Origin: Basidiobolus meristosporus CBS 931.73 | Lineage: Eukaryota; Basidiobolomycota; Basidiobolomycetes; Basidiobolales; Basidiobolaceae | Assembly: GCA_002104905.1 (NCBI GenBank) | Contig: MCFE01000068.1 | Location: 1 to 64,000, forward strand | Reading direction: 5' to 3' | DNA length: 64,000 nucleotides | Shown here: in pieces, positions 49,528 through 61,694 of the stretch | Layout of the letters: each line of letters opens with the position of its first letter | Position numbering within the stretch: the stretch's first letter is position 1 | Notes under the pieces: generated by a model | Databases searched by the model: none | The model's input: the letters and a program-made list of their open reading frames with translations, nothing else | What the model was told of the DNA's origin: nothing | Program-made: the position numbers and the translations under genes

Positions 49528-50233
49528 TGTTGTAGGAGTTTTGGAGATATTGTAAGTGATTGGGGGGGGGGAGCAAGTAGAATGTTTGGTTTTCACTTAA
49601 TGATTTGTTGAATGTAAAAGTAGTACTTACACTTTTACATGGTCTTGGAAATACATACATGTAGAATATGTTTAGGGAGATCTCTAGAACATGTGTACAA
49701 TGTTAGGGGCTGTTTAGACATCTCAATAATTTTTCACATCCTAGATACTCTACATTTTGGAGAGAATATTCTGTTGTGAAAATTTGTAATTCCACCTAAA
49801 TATTTACCTAACTTAGCTGCTTAGATCATTACCTACAAATCTTAGAGAATACTGACCAAATTCCTTATTGGGATTTACTTGGATCATTTTCACCATAACA
49901 TCAGGTACCCTGAACATGAGATTTTTTTCAGTTGTCCACACAGCCATAAGCTTTGTACACATGCTCTTGGGATCTTTCTAAGCATATTCTACATGTTTGT
50001 TTTGCCAAGACCATGTAAAAGTATAAAACCACTTTTACATTCAATAAATTGTTAAGTGAAAGTCACATAATTTACTTGAGCTCCCAATCACTTCAAACAT
50101 CTCCAAAACTCCCACAGTATATTCTAGGTATATCCCCACTAGGAATTTGGCTAGAATTTGCTGAGATCTGCAGACTATGGCTTAGGTGACTAAGCTAAGT
50201 GAACATTTAGTTCTGATCACAATACTTACTACA
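49528..50233 (-). mobile_element. Element E: old copia-family LTR (3' LTR, minus) split by solo LTR F
   Basis: On the minus strand it starts TGTAGTAAG at 50233, right after a purine tract TTGAGTGAGAG (50234-50244), and ends CCTACAACA at 49528. Removing the inserted LTR and its 5-bp duplication leaves ~353 bp, the size of the other LTRs. The purine tract shows that internal sequence lay on the 50234 side; only ~50 bp of it remains before element B. There is no primer-binding site at 49527, so this is the outer (3') LTR. Confidence 0.8.
49772..50119 (+). mobile_element. Element F: solo LTR inserted in LTR E
   Basis: The 348-bp LTR starts TGTTGTGAAAATTTG and ends CCACAGTA. It is flanked by the target duplication TATTC (49767-49771 and 50120-50124). 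It includes the promoter word TATAAAAC and an AATAAAT signal, in the same positions as in LTRs B and C. No internal sequence is attached. Confidence 0.85.
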
Positions 50234-50286
50234 CTCTCACTCAATCTAATATCAATACCAAATAGTCTCAGACATAATCAAAGATA

Positions 50287-50635
50287 TGTTGTAGAAATTT
50301 GTAATTCCACCTAAAGATTCACTTAGCTTAGTCACTTGGATCATTACCTTCAGATCCTAGAGAATACTGACTAAATTCCCAGATGGGATTTATTTAAAGT
50401 GTTTTCACCAAAATATCAGGTGCCCAGAACCTAAAATTTAGATAAGTTGCCAAAACAGCCCCAAACTTAGCACACATGCTCTTGGGATCTTTCTAAGCCT
50501 ATTTTACATGTTTGTTTTGCCAGGACCATGTAAAAGTTTAAATATTACTTTTACATTCAATAAATCATTAAATGAAAGCCACATAATCTACTTATTCTCC
50601 CAATCACTTTCAATACCTCCAAGACTCTTACAGCA
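50287..50635 (+). mobile_element. 5' LTR of copia element B
   Basis: 349 bp, starting TGTTGTAGAAATT and ending CTTACAGCA. It is followed directly by the primer-binding site GGTTATGAGCCC (50636-50647). The LTR is homologous over its whole length to LTR C, with numerous substitutions. The matching 3' LTR is not in the window. Confidence 0.9.
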
Positions 50636-51096
50636 GGTTATGAGCCCAAGATGCCACTTTCTGCAATGTCTTCCACCCCTGTTAGAGGAATTTTTCCCTC
50701 TGCTGAAAGGTTGGCTGGATATTACTACCAAGTGTGGAAAGGGAGGTTAAGATGCTGCTACAAGAAAGAGGACTTTGGGGTATTGTCATGGGAGAAGAAT
50801 GCCCTCCTAATGATGCAGGATAGAAAGGCTGAAAGTACCAGAAGAAAGAACAAAGTGTCTTTAACTGAATTACCTTAATGTCAACAACAAATGGCTAATT
50901 AAATGATCAAGAGCAAAAATTGCAAAGAATGCCTGGAAGGCATTAAAAGACACATACCAGTCATGTTCAGCTACTAAGAAATATATCTTAGACAAAAATT
51001 CTTTACTACAAAGATGCTTTCAGGAGAAGAAATGAAAAATCTTATTAACAGAATTACCTCTCTGGCAGACAGGATGGAATCTGTTGGTGTACCAAC

Positions 51097-51445
51097 TGTT
51101 GCAATATTCTGAGGAGTATTGGAAGTGATGTGGAGAACTAGAGGATTTACATGTTATTCACTTGTAGATTTATTGATCAAAAGTATGGTATTTATACTTT
51201 TGATAAAGTAGAGGAAACAAACGTGTAGAGTTTGTTAAGGAAGGTCCCAAGAATATGTGTACAAAGTTTGGGGTCTTTTGGACGACTTTGAGAAAAATAA
51301 TAATCTGGGTACCTGACAATTTGGTGAAAATATTCTAAGTAAATCCCGACAAGAAATCTAGTCAGGACAGAATGCTAATCACAGAATAAGATATATGTGA
51401 CTAAGTTAGCATGAATATTTAGGTGACAATTCAATAATTACAACA
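51097..51445 (-). repeat. LTR of element D (3' in element orientation)
   Basis: Ends are TG...CA (TGTTGC...ACAACA as written on the plus strand). Read on the minus strand it contains TATAAATACC and AATAAATC, the promoter and polyadenylation words shared by the family. Confidence 0.92.
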
Positions 51446-54057
51446 CTCCCACTCAACAAAATATTCATGAGTAATAAATACATATTGTGAGTGTGCAATC
51501 TGTAATAAGCGTATAAGATTTAACTGTTTTGCATACTGGACTAATATATTATCCAAAGGTGTATGCATTTGTGTTCAACTTAATAGAACAAGTAACTTGG
51601 AATTCAGTATGCATATCTACTTAGTAATATGCCTAAAAATCTGAATGATCTGATCATAATACTAATCATCAACTTTGATCAGTTGTACGGGCTTGAATAA
51701 TAAGCTGAGTCTAATTGACAGATCGTAATAATGGTATATAGCCTCTGGGCTATCCAATGCTTCTTATTTGAGCAAAATTGACCCACTTTTGGTCAAGTTA
51801 AGGTTTTGTCATTTACGGCAGATCTGGAGTTTCCTTATTTCCGGCCAACAGTCTAATCCATTTAGACAACTTCACTGTGTGTCCATATTAGGCTCAGGGA
51901 CAGTTACTTCCATCATATAGATGCTATATGAGGTAAAAAATAGTGACCTACTTTGGGTCAAGTTAAGGTTTTGTCATTTACGCCTGATCCGGATTATCCT
52001 TGTTTCCTGGCACTGTGGCACATATAACATGGCCAAAAAAAAAGAAGGTTTTTGCTCAACTCTGAGCTGGGATGGCCTGCTCCCACTTGAACCACGTCTG
52101 TTTAGTGATTCAGATCCACAAATATGATCTAGAATGGTCATCTTTGTCTTCTTTAAATAGCAATAACTTTCTTTGGACTGATTACTTCATATGCGGTAGA
52201 TTCAAAGTCCATTTGCTTCTTGATTTACCCAGTTTGGTATTGGACAACACCATGGGTTGTTTGGTAGCTATTCTTAGAGTGCTTCTACTGATTTGGATTG
52301 ATACAGCTGCTTTTGTCTTATCAGAATATACTTGTAGAATAGAGATTGGCGCTTTTCCAGAAGTGAGATTCTCCTTAACAAGGGCTTTGATTATCCTTAT
52401 TCTCCTGATAGTTATTTTCAACCTTGAGCTCGGTTTCCAAGGCTAACTGATCTTCTCAGTGTCTTCAGGATCCATAAAAACCATCTGGTTGATCCTTGCA
52501 CCTTTTTCTTTCAGCTCCATAGACAGCAGACATCAAGACTTCTGCACTAAATAATCTGTTCCAATATATACTACAATATCTAACAGATCCTGTTGAAGTT
52601 TCAAGGCTCTTCTGGGGTTTCTAGCTTGAGAACTTCGTACAAGAGGCTCCATAGAACATATCTGCATTGCCAGATAGTCCAAATATGGCCTACATAAGTT
52701 TTGGCACCATTTGGGAAGTACCCTAGTTTGCGGTAGTAGTATTTTCCATTTTTTCTTCTTTTTTTTTTTTTTTTCGCTGATGACCCAGGGATAATTCCTT
52801 TTGTGGGGTGGTTCTGGACTTCCTTGCAGGTGGGACCACGGTGTTTTTGAGCACAAGAGTCTCCATGACATCATTGTTCCAGAATATCTGACTATTTGAG
52901 AGTGAAATAATCAAAATCGGCATCCACTTAGATCATTCATAACTTTTGATAGAGTTGACCAAATTTGATCAAATAAACTGCATTTGATAGCTAGCTTCAT
53001 CAATACTTCGGTATCAGACTCCAATATATCAGTATTTTGAGTTGCAGAACTTGGCGGTGACTTGATCAATCAAAATTCTTCTGATCTGATCCAGAGAGGT
53101 TAAATATCACCAAGTGTTTTCTCCCACTGTAATAAGTGATATATATATAACAAGTATAAAGTACTATGTTATCTTCTGAGTGGCTCTTAGCTGTGTACTG
53201 ACCAACTGTTGCTTGGTTGTATACTCCAATCAGGCTTGCAATTATATGCTTCACTCCTTTGGCTGGCGGTAGAATCTTCATGAGTTGATTTTGCTAAATT
53301 TGTATAATACTTTCTCCCACTGTTTTGAGACTTAAACAGAGTGATAGCACGTCTAACAGCTCCATATTTAGCTCCTGGTACACTGGTTTCAGTATCAAAA
53401 CACTTGATACAATTATAGCATTCTTCTAATGGATTGTGTAGTACATATCCGTACTCCAGGTGGATATATATGTATTATATATCATTGGGATCCTTACAAT
53501 TCAGGAAGCTTGTTTCTGAGATCTTTTTCCATCAGTAGATAGTCCAGAATGGCGGCTAACAGCTCCAGTATTTGCATTCTCAGCTGTATTTTGAGTGGCA
53601 ACAGATTTTTGGTAAAATCCTCCTCCGGCAATCATTAATAATGATCTATATTTTTTTTTCTTTTGCAATTCAGGATAATATCCTATCCAAAAGCTCGTCT
53701 AACAGTCAATTGGGGTCATATGAATACATATTGCAGTATATTTCATTGTAGATCTGGACCCTCAATTGCTGGAATTACGCAATTTTCTTCAGTAGTGGTA
53801 GAGCACCAACATACTATATTTCTTGACACAATTACATGCCAGTTTGATTGACTCTTCTTCATAACTAACTTGGATAGTTACTGAAGGCATCTTTTAAAGG
53901 CAAGGCCTTCTTCTCCACAGCAATATCCTCATAAACATAGTCCTTTAGCAGCGGTAGTCTTCTTTAACCTTAGCAGAGCAATAGTGCGGAAAGTCTTTCT
54001 CCAGACTAGCAGAAAAGGATCCAAAGCATAGTAGACACCAAGAGGACAGCAAGCTCG

Positions 54058-54069
54058 GGGCTCATAACC
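54058..54069 (-). promoter_or_regulatory. Primer-binding site of element D
   Basis: On the minus strand, GGTTATGAGCCC directly follows the LTR. It is complementary to GGGCUCAUAACC of the initiator tRNA-Met anticodon arm and is the same as in elements B and C. Confidence 0.8.
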
Positions 54070-54418
54070 TGTTGCAATATTCTGAGGAGTATTGGAAGTG
54101 ATGTGGAGAACTAGAGGATTTACATGTTATTCACTTGTAGATTTATTGATCAAAAGTATGGTATTTATACTTTTGATAAAGTAGAGGAAACAAACGTGTA
54201 GAGTTTGTTAAGGAAGGTCCCAAGAATATGTGTACAAAGTTTGGGGTCTTTTGGACGACTTTGAGAAAAATAATAATCTGGGTACCTGACAATTTGGTGA
54301 AAATATTCTAAGTAAATCCCGACAAGAAATCTAGTCAGGACAGAATGCTAATCACAGAATAAGATATATGTGACTAAGTTAGCATGAATATTTAGGTGAC
54401 AATTCAATAATTACAACA
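54070..54418 (-). repeat. LTR of element D (5' in element orientation)
   Basis: Reads identical to the copy at 51097-51445 over all 349 bp. It is followed on its right by the CCAAC target duplication and the continuation of element B gag. Confidence 0.92.
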
Positions 54419-57405
54419 CCAACTACTGATAAGGATGTGATAGTTACCATACTGAATAGCTCAACAGGCATGTTTGAGGGCCTTGTATCAGCCCTAGAGT
54501 CCAGAAGTGAAGATTTGACCTTAAATTATGTATATGGAAGGCTTCTGGACAAAGAATTAAGAAAATCAAGCACCAATAAGAAGGAAGAAGAAAATGCTTT
54601 AATGAGCAATGATAACCAACAAAGGAGGTACCCAATTCCTTACAAAGGCAACAGCAACCTGTTTTGTAACTACTGTAAATGGAAAGGACACACATCAGAC
54701 CAGTGGTTCAAAAAGAGAGATGGTGGGCAGAAAAAGCCTGAATATGGAAATGCTGCACTAACTGAAGATAGAATATCCATATCTGCACTAAATATGGCCA
54801 CAAGCAAGGATTCTCAGATGTGATATATTGACTCTGGAGCATCTCAACAATTTACACACCAAAAAGAACTTTCACCCAATATCAAGAAATTCCAATTAAG
54901 AGGTTTTCATGGGTGACAATAGAACACTTGATGCAGTGGGAGAAGGAACTATCCAAGTAAACCTTAGAAGCAGTGAAGGAAGCCATACACTGACCTTTAA
55001 AGAAGTATTCTTTGTACCAGAAATAGCCAAGAACCCACAATCTGTAAGCAAGGCCACAGTAGAAAGACTCAGTTTCAGCTTTGACATTTCTGGATGCAGG
55101 ATCACTAATCAAAATGGTGCCCATATTGCTTTGGGTATCAGACATCAGAATCTATACATGTTGACTTATATTCCATCATATCTAGAAGCCAATATAAGTA
55201 ACTTAAATGAAGAAACACCAATGCTTTGGCGCAGGAGATTTGGACACATCAATTTTGATTATTTGTGCAAAATGATCAAAGATCTGTTAATTTCTGGAGT
55301 AAAAATTGATCACCCAGCTAATTTGGAGCATTGTGAAGCCTGCATGTATAGGAAACAAGCCAGACAATTGTTCAGGAGCTCTGGGTTAATCATAACTAAG
55401 AAAAGATTAGATCTAACTCACTCAGATCTGTGTGGACCTATGCAAATTTTATTCTTAGGCAGGATGAAGTATCTAATCACTCTAATTGATGATTATACAA
55501 GATATACACAAGTTTACTTCATGGAGGAATAGGAAGAAGCTCTGTCAAAGTTCAGGGAGCTCAAAGCCATGGTGGAGAGAGAAACTGGTGAAAAATCAAA
55601 AAATATGCTCTAACAATGGTGGCAAATATACCTCAAAACTCTCCAACCACTTCTGCAAAATTCATGGGATAAAGCAAGAGACTACTGTACCATACTCCCC
55701 ATAGCAAAATGGAGTAGCAGAATGTACTAACAGATCAATAATTGATATGGCAAGATCTATGATCCATGATCAAAAATCATCCTATAATTTTTGGGTGGAA
55801 TCAGTTGCCACTGCTGTATACCTTAAAAATGGGAGTTATAACAGAGTACTTTGTCAGTCTACTCCATTTGAAGCATGGTATGGGTACAGACCAAGCACCA
55901 AACATCTAAGAATACTTGGGTGTATAGCATATGCCAGGAAACTGCCCAGAAATCAGTCAAAATTTGAGCCAAAAAGTGTAAAATGCATATTTTTGGGTTA
56001 CTGCAATGAGAGTAAAACATATAAACTCTACAATACCAAAGAAACAAGATAATCAAGTCCAGGGATGTGTTGCTTGATGAAAATTCCAAATTTTCACAAA
56101 AAATGCCATCTGATGATGACAAAAATCTGATCTCAAGTCCACCAATTGTCTGGATTGAACCAGAGCAAAACAATGAGAGTTTTTTCACTCCAGAGGACTC
56201 TAAAATCATGATTCAGCCTGAAGCAATGCCCAGAAATATCCCAGAAGTGATCATTTCAGTATCAAATGCCCAGAGATCCAATTCAACAAGAAATAGTCCA
56301 AATTACCATATCAATGAGGGTACAAACTTAGCCTATGCCTATTCAGTCCATATTGATGGGCCCCAGACTGTAGAAGAGGCCCTAAATAGCCCTCAGACAA
56401 AGTTTAGGAGATTTACAATGACTGAGGAATATCAGGCCCTGATGGAAAATCAAACTTGGGAATTGGTCAAATTACCAATCAACTAAAAATCAATTGGATG
56501 CCGATGGGTCTTCAAGACAAAATACAAGGCTGATGGTAAAATCAAAAGATACAAAGCAAGACTTGTGGCCAAAGGATACTCTCAAACAAAAGGACTTGAC
56601 TATACTGAGACCTTTGCACTGGTGGCAGGTTTAATTCCATCAGATTAATATTGGCTATTGCAGCCAATTATATGTTTTTTATTCATCAAATGGATGTGAA
56701 AACTGCATTTTTGAATGGAGAACTTGATGAGGATGTATACATGGGCCAGTCTGATGAGTTTGTTGACCAAGATAACCCCCATTTGGACTGCAAGCTTAAA
56801 AAGTCTCTATATGGTCTTAAACAATCACCAAGAGCCTGGAATTGCAAGATAGATTCTTATTTGGAATCTTTGAGTATTAAAAGGAGTAATGCTGACCATA
56901 GTATATGCTATAAGTCAGATAGAGCAAATCCAGCTCTATTAGCTCTATATCTGGATGATCTTATTATAGCCACCAACAACCTAGAAACATTGGAACAGAC
57001 TAAATCCAGCCTATCTAAGGAGTTCAAGATGACTGATCTATGAGAACTCAGTTACTACTTAGGGATTAAGTTCTCCATAGACAGAAGTACCCAGACTATT
57101 ACCCTAAGCCAATCCAAGTATATTCAGGATATACTAAAGAAGTACAAAATGGAAGACTGTAAACCAGCAGCTACCCCAATGGAGACAAACCTTAACTTGG
57201 TCAAAACTCAACCAAATCAAGAGAGCTTGGTGCCATCTGAGAGCCATAACTTTCCTTATCAATATATGGTTGGCAGTCAGTTGTATATTAGGCTTAGAAC
57301 CCATCCAGATATCTCATACTCAGTGTGAGTTGTCAGCCAACATAATCAGAACTATGGATCTGATCATATTGCAGCAGTTGAGCAGATTTTTAGATACCTA
57401 AAAGG

Positions 57406-57754
57406 TGTTGTAAAAACTTGTATTTCCACCTAAATATTCACCTAACTTAGTCACTTAGATCATCACCTTCAAATCCTAGAGAATACTTACCAAATTCCTT
57501 GTTGGGATTTACTTAGAATATTTTCACCAAAATACCAGGTACCCAGAACATGAAAATTCTCAAAGTTGTCCAAACAGCCCCAAACTTTGCACACATGGTC
57601 TTGGGACCTTCCTTAACCTATTCTATGTGTTTGTAATGCCAAGACCAGGTAAAAGTATAAATACTACTTTTACATTCAATAAATCATTAAGTGAAAACCA
57701 CATAATCTACTTGTTCTCCCAATCACTTCCAATATCTCCAAGACTCTTACAACA
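57406..57754 (+). mobile_element. 5' LTR of copia element C, inserted in element B
   Basis: 349 bp, TGTTGTAAAAACT to CTTACAACA, with perfect TGTTGTAA/TTACAACA ends. It contains TATAAATACT and AATAAATC. It begins inside the RNase H-proximal coding region of B. The other end of C is missing, so no target duplication can be checked. Confidence 0.9.
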
Positions 57755-57766
57755 GGTTATGAGCCC
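57755..57766 (+). promoter_or_regulatory. Primer-binding site of element C, containing an in-frame Gag ATG
   Basis: GGTTATGAGCCC is complementary to the anticodon arm of initiator tRNA-Met. The ATG at 57759, which pairs with the anticodon, is in frame with Gag (MSPELSLSAMSTT...). An alternative Gag start is at 57786. Confidence 0.8.
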
Positions 57767-60700
57767 TGAGCTGTCACTCTCTGCAATGTCTACTACTGCT
57801 ATTACTGGAATTTTTCCCTCTGCTGAAAAGTTGGATGGATCTAACTACCAAGTGTGGAAGGTGAAGATGATGATGCTGCTACAAGAAAGAGGCCTTTGGG
57901 ATATTGTCATGGGAGAAGAATGCCCTCCTAAAAACATGGGAGAGGAAGCCTTAAAGTACCAGAAGAAAGAACAAAGTGCCTTTAACTGCATTTGCCTTAA
58001 TGTCAAGGACAAATTGCTAATTCAATGCTCAAGAGCAAAAATGGCAAAGAATGCCTGGAAAGCATTAGAGGAAACCTGCCAGTCATGTTCAGCTGCTAAG
58101 AAGATGTATCTGAGACAAAAATTCTTTACTACAAAGATGCTGCCAGGAGAAGAAATGAAAAATCCAATTAACAGAATTACCCTGCTAGTAGATGAGATGG
58201 AATCTGTGGGTGCACCAACTACTGATAAGGATGTGATAATTACCATCCTGAATAGCCTGACAGACAAGTTTCAGGGCCTTGTATCAGCCCTAGAGTCCAG
58301 AACTGAAGATTTGACCTTAAATTAAGTATATGGAAGGCTCCTGGATGAAGAATTAAGATAATCAAGCGCCAATAAGAAGGAAGAAGAAAATGCTTTAATA
58401 AGCAATGATAGCCAACAAAGGAGATACCCAAGACCCTACAAAGGCAACAGCAATCTGTTTTGTAACTACTGCAAAAGGAAAGGACTCACATCAGACCGGT
58501 GTCTCAAAAAGAAAGTTAATCAGCAAAAGAAGCCTGAATATGGAAATGCTGCAACAACTGAAGATAGACAATTTATATCTGCACTAAATATGACCACAAA
58601 CAAGGATTCTCAGACGTGGTATATGGACTCTGGAGCATCTCAACACTTTACACACCAAAAAGTACTTTTTACCCAATATCAAGAAATTCCAATTAAGAAG
58701 GTTTTCATGGGTTACAATAGAACACTTGATGAAGTGGGAGAAGGAACTATCCAAGTAAACCTTAGAAGCAGTGAAGGAAGCCATACATTGACCTTTAAAG
58801 AAGTACTCTATGTATCAGAAATAGCCAAGAACCTACTCTCTGTAAGCGAGGCCACAGCAGAAGGACTCAGTTTCAATTTTGACAATTCTGGATGCAAGAT
58901 CACTGATCAATATGGTGCCCATATTGCTTTGGGCATCAGAGATCAAAATCTATACAAGTTGACTTATATTCCATCATATCTGGAAGCCAATATAAGTAAC
59001 TTAAATGAAGAAACTCCAATGCTTTGGCACAGGAGATTTGGGCACATCAATTTTGATTATTTGCGTAAAATGATCAAAGATCAGATAATTTCTGGAGTGA
59101 AATTTGATCCCCCAGCTAATTTGGAGCACTGTGAAGCCTGCATATATGGGAAACAAGCCAGACAACCGTTCAAGAGCTCTGAGTTAATCAAAACTAAGAA
59201 AAAATTAGATCTAATTCACTCAGATCTGTGTGGACCTATGCAAAATTTATCCTTAGGCAGGATGAAGTATTTAATCACTTTTATTGATAATTATACAAGA
59301 TACACATGGGTATACTTCATGGAGAGAAAGGAAGAAGTTCTGTCTAAGCTCAAGGGGTTTAAAGCCATGGTGGAGAGAGAAACTGGTGAAAAAATCAAGA
59401 AAATACGCTCTGACAATGGTGGAGAATATACCTCAAAACTCTTCATCCACTTCTGCAAAATTCATGGGATAAAGCAAAAGACTACTGTACCATACTCCCC
59501 ACAGCAAAATGGGGTAGCAGAACAAGCTAACAGATTGATAATTGATATGGCAAGATCTATGATCCATGATCAAAAATTATTCTATGATTTTTGGGCGGAA
59601 TCAGTTGCCACTGCTGTATACCTTAAAAATAGGAGTAATAACAGAATACTTCGTAATTCTACTCCATTTGAAGCATGGTATGGATACAGACCAAGTGCAG
59701 AACATCTAAGAATATTTGGGTGTACAGCATATGCCAAAAAACTGGCCAGAAATCAGTCAAAATTTGAGCCAAAAAGTGTCAAATGCATATTTTTGGGCTA
59801 CTGCAATGAGAGTAAGGCATACAGTCTCTACAATACTAAAGCAAAGAAGCTGATCAAGTCCAGGGATGTGTTGTTTGATGAGAATTCAAAGTTCTCACAA
59901 AAAATGACATCAGATGATGACAAAAATTTGATCTCAAGTCCACCAATTGTCAGGATTGAATCAGAGTAAAACAATGAAAATTTTTTCACTCCAGAGGACT
60001 CTACAACCATGGTTCAGCCAAAATCAATTCCCAGGAATATCCCAGAAGTGATCATTCCAGTATCAAATGCCCAGAGATCCAATTGGACAAGAAATAGCCC
60101 AAACTACTATATTAATGAGGGTACAAACTTAGCCTATGCCTATTCAGTCCATATTGATGAGCCCCAGACTGTAAAAGAGGCCCTAAATAGCCCTCAGACA
60201 AAGTTTTGGAGATCTGCAATGACAGAGGAACATCAGGCCCTGATGGAAAATCAAACTTGGGACTTAGTCAAATTACCAATCAACCAAAAATCAATTGGAT
60301 GCAGATGGGTCTTCAAGACAAAAGACTTGTTCCATTGTGCCATTGATCATAGTGCCAGAAAGTGCTGTATATTTTGCTATTAATTTGATATTTTAGGGTC
60401 ATATGCATGTCAATTTTGATCCCAAATTGGCACTGTATGGCACTATCTGGCACTCTGTGGCATGATCAGGCACCATCTGGCATGCTATGGCACTATTGGG
60501 CACTATGATCAGCTGGAATGATGGAACAAGTCTAAAATACAAGGCTGATGGTACAATTGAAAGATACAAAGCAAGATTTGTAGCAAAAGGATACTCTCAA
60601 ACAAAAGGACTTGACTAAACTGAGACCTTTGCACCGGTAGCCAAGTTTAATTCCATCAGATTAATATTGGCTATTGCAGCCAAATATAAGTTTTTTATTC

Positions 60701-61694
60701 ATCAAATGGATGTAAAAACTGCATTTTTGAATGGAGAACTTGATGAGGACATGTATATGGGCCAGCCTGATGGGTTTTCTGACCAAGATAACCCCCATTT
60801 GGTCTGCAAGCTTAAAAAGTCACTATATGGTCTCAAACAATCACCAAGAGCCTGGAATTGCAAGATAGATTCTTATTTGGAATCTTTGAGTTTCAAAAGG
60901 AGTAATGCTGGCTATAGTATATACTATAAGCCAGATAGAGCAAATCTAGTTCTATTAGCTCTATATGTGGATGATCTTATTATAGCCGCCAATAACCTAG
61001 AAACATTGGAAGAGACTAAATCCAGCCGATCTAAGGAGTTCAAGATGTCCGATCTACGAGAACTTAGTTACTACTTAGGGATTAAGTTCTCCATAGACAG
61101 AAGTACCCAGACTATTACCCTAAGCCAATCCAAGTATATTCAAGATATACTAAAGAAGTACAAAATGGAATACTGTAAACCGGCAGCTACCCCAATGGAG
61201 ACAAACCTTAACTTGGTCAAAACTCAACCAAATCAAGAGAACTTGGTGCCATCTGAAAGCCCTGACTTTCCTTATCAATCTATGGTCGGCAGTCTGATGT
61301 ATATTATGCTTGGAACACGTCCAGATATCTCATATTCAGTGGGAGTTGTCAGCCAACATAATCAGAATTATGGATCTGATCATATTGCAGCAGTTGAGCG
61401 GATTTTTAGATACCTAAAAGGAACTGCTGATATCTGCCTAAGATACACTTATAAGGATTCAGAGCAGGATCTTGTGGGATACTCTGATGCTGATTGGGGA
61501 CAAAATTTGGAAGACAGAAGATCCACTGCAGGATACACCTTTCTTTACTGTAAAGGAGCCATTTCATGGAATTCAAGAAAGTAACCAACCGTAGCACTTT
61601 CAACTACAGAGGCAGAATATATGGCAGCCTGTGAAGCTACAAAAGAAGCAATGTGGTTAAGAAAGCTCTTTGCAGATTTAGGCCATCTAGTGCA
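57759..61694 (+). pseudogene. Copia element C gag-pol, full order but with stops and truncated 3' end
   Basis: In order: Gag with the DUF4219/UBN2-like start (GIFPSAEKLDGSNYQVWK) and a zinc knuckle CNYCKRKGLTSDRC that lacks the usual His; protease MDSGASQHFT; integrase with HRRFGH..CEACIYGK and the DDE core; reverse transcriptase with YVDDLIIA; RNase H with GYSDADWGQ. The integrase-before-RT order defines Ty1/copia. In-frame stops occur at 58323, 58360, 59967, 60616 and 61582. A 209-bp insertion at 60324 also breaks the RT. Similarity to copia ends near 61694 in the ADLGH segment. There is no 3' LTR. Confidence 0.92.
60324..60532. mobile_element. 209-bp MITE-like insertion with terminal inverted repeats
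   Basis: Comparison with element B (56505-56540) shows a 209-211 bp insertion within the RT of C. Its ends are inverted repeats of ~34 bp: GACTTGTTCCAT plus a spacer plus GATCATAGTGCC, and the reverse complement at 60499-60532. The flanks are AAAA on both sides, suggesting a 3-4 bp target duplication. The middle contains several TGGCAC(T) repeats and no coding sequence. It is probably a non-autonomous DNA transposon. Confidence 0.8.

Larger units (their letters stand above)
51097..54418 (-). mobile_element. Element D: young non-autonomous LTR retrotransposon inserted in B
   Basis: 3,322 bp with two 349-bp LTRs (51097-51445 and 54070-54418) that read identical, flanked by the target duplication CCAAC (51092-51096, 54419-54423). 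The orientation is minus: next to the right-hand LTR is the primer-binding site GGTTATGAGCCC (54058-54069), and next to the left-hand LTR is the purine tract TTGAGTGGGAG. The ~2.6-kb interior has only short broken frames, for example 52874-52533 and 53281-53066 (minus), and no recognisable integrase or reverse transcriptase. It must have been mobilised by proteins supplied by another copy. Confidence 0.92.
50640..57405 (+). pseudogene. Copia element B gag-pol, decayed and interrupted
   Basis: Gag (50640-51096, then 54419 onward), protease (DSGASQ), integrase (with its Cys pair and DDE region), reverse transcriptase and the start of RNase H are recognisable and collinear with element C. The coding is broken by element D at 51097-54418. 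It carries an early frameshift in gag and several in-frame stops, e.g. near 55531, 55703, 56484 and 57041. The copy is cut by the LTR of element C at 57406, in the segment encoding RIFRYLKG. Element C shows the same order without D, which proves the interruption. Confidence 0.9.

Noticed and set aside
49475..49660. Short LTR-internal frames resembling each other (also 50508-50750 and the start of 57627-58325)
   Set aside because: They are translations of the conserved R/U5 part of the LTRs, not genes; their similarity only reflects LTR homology.
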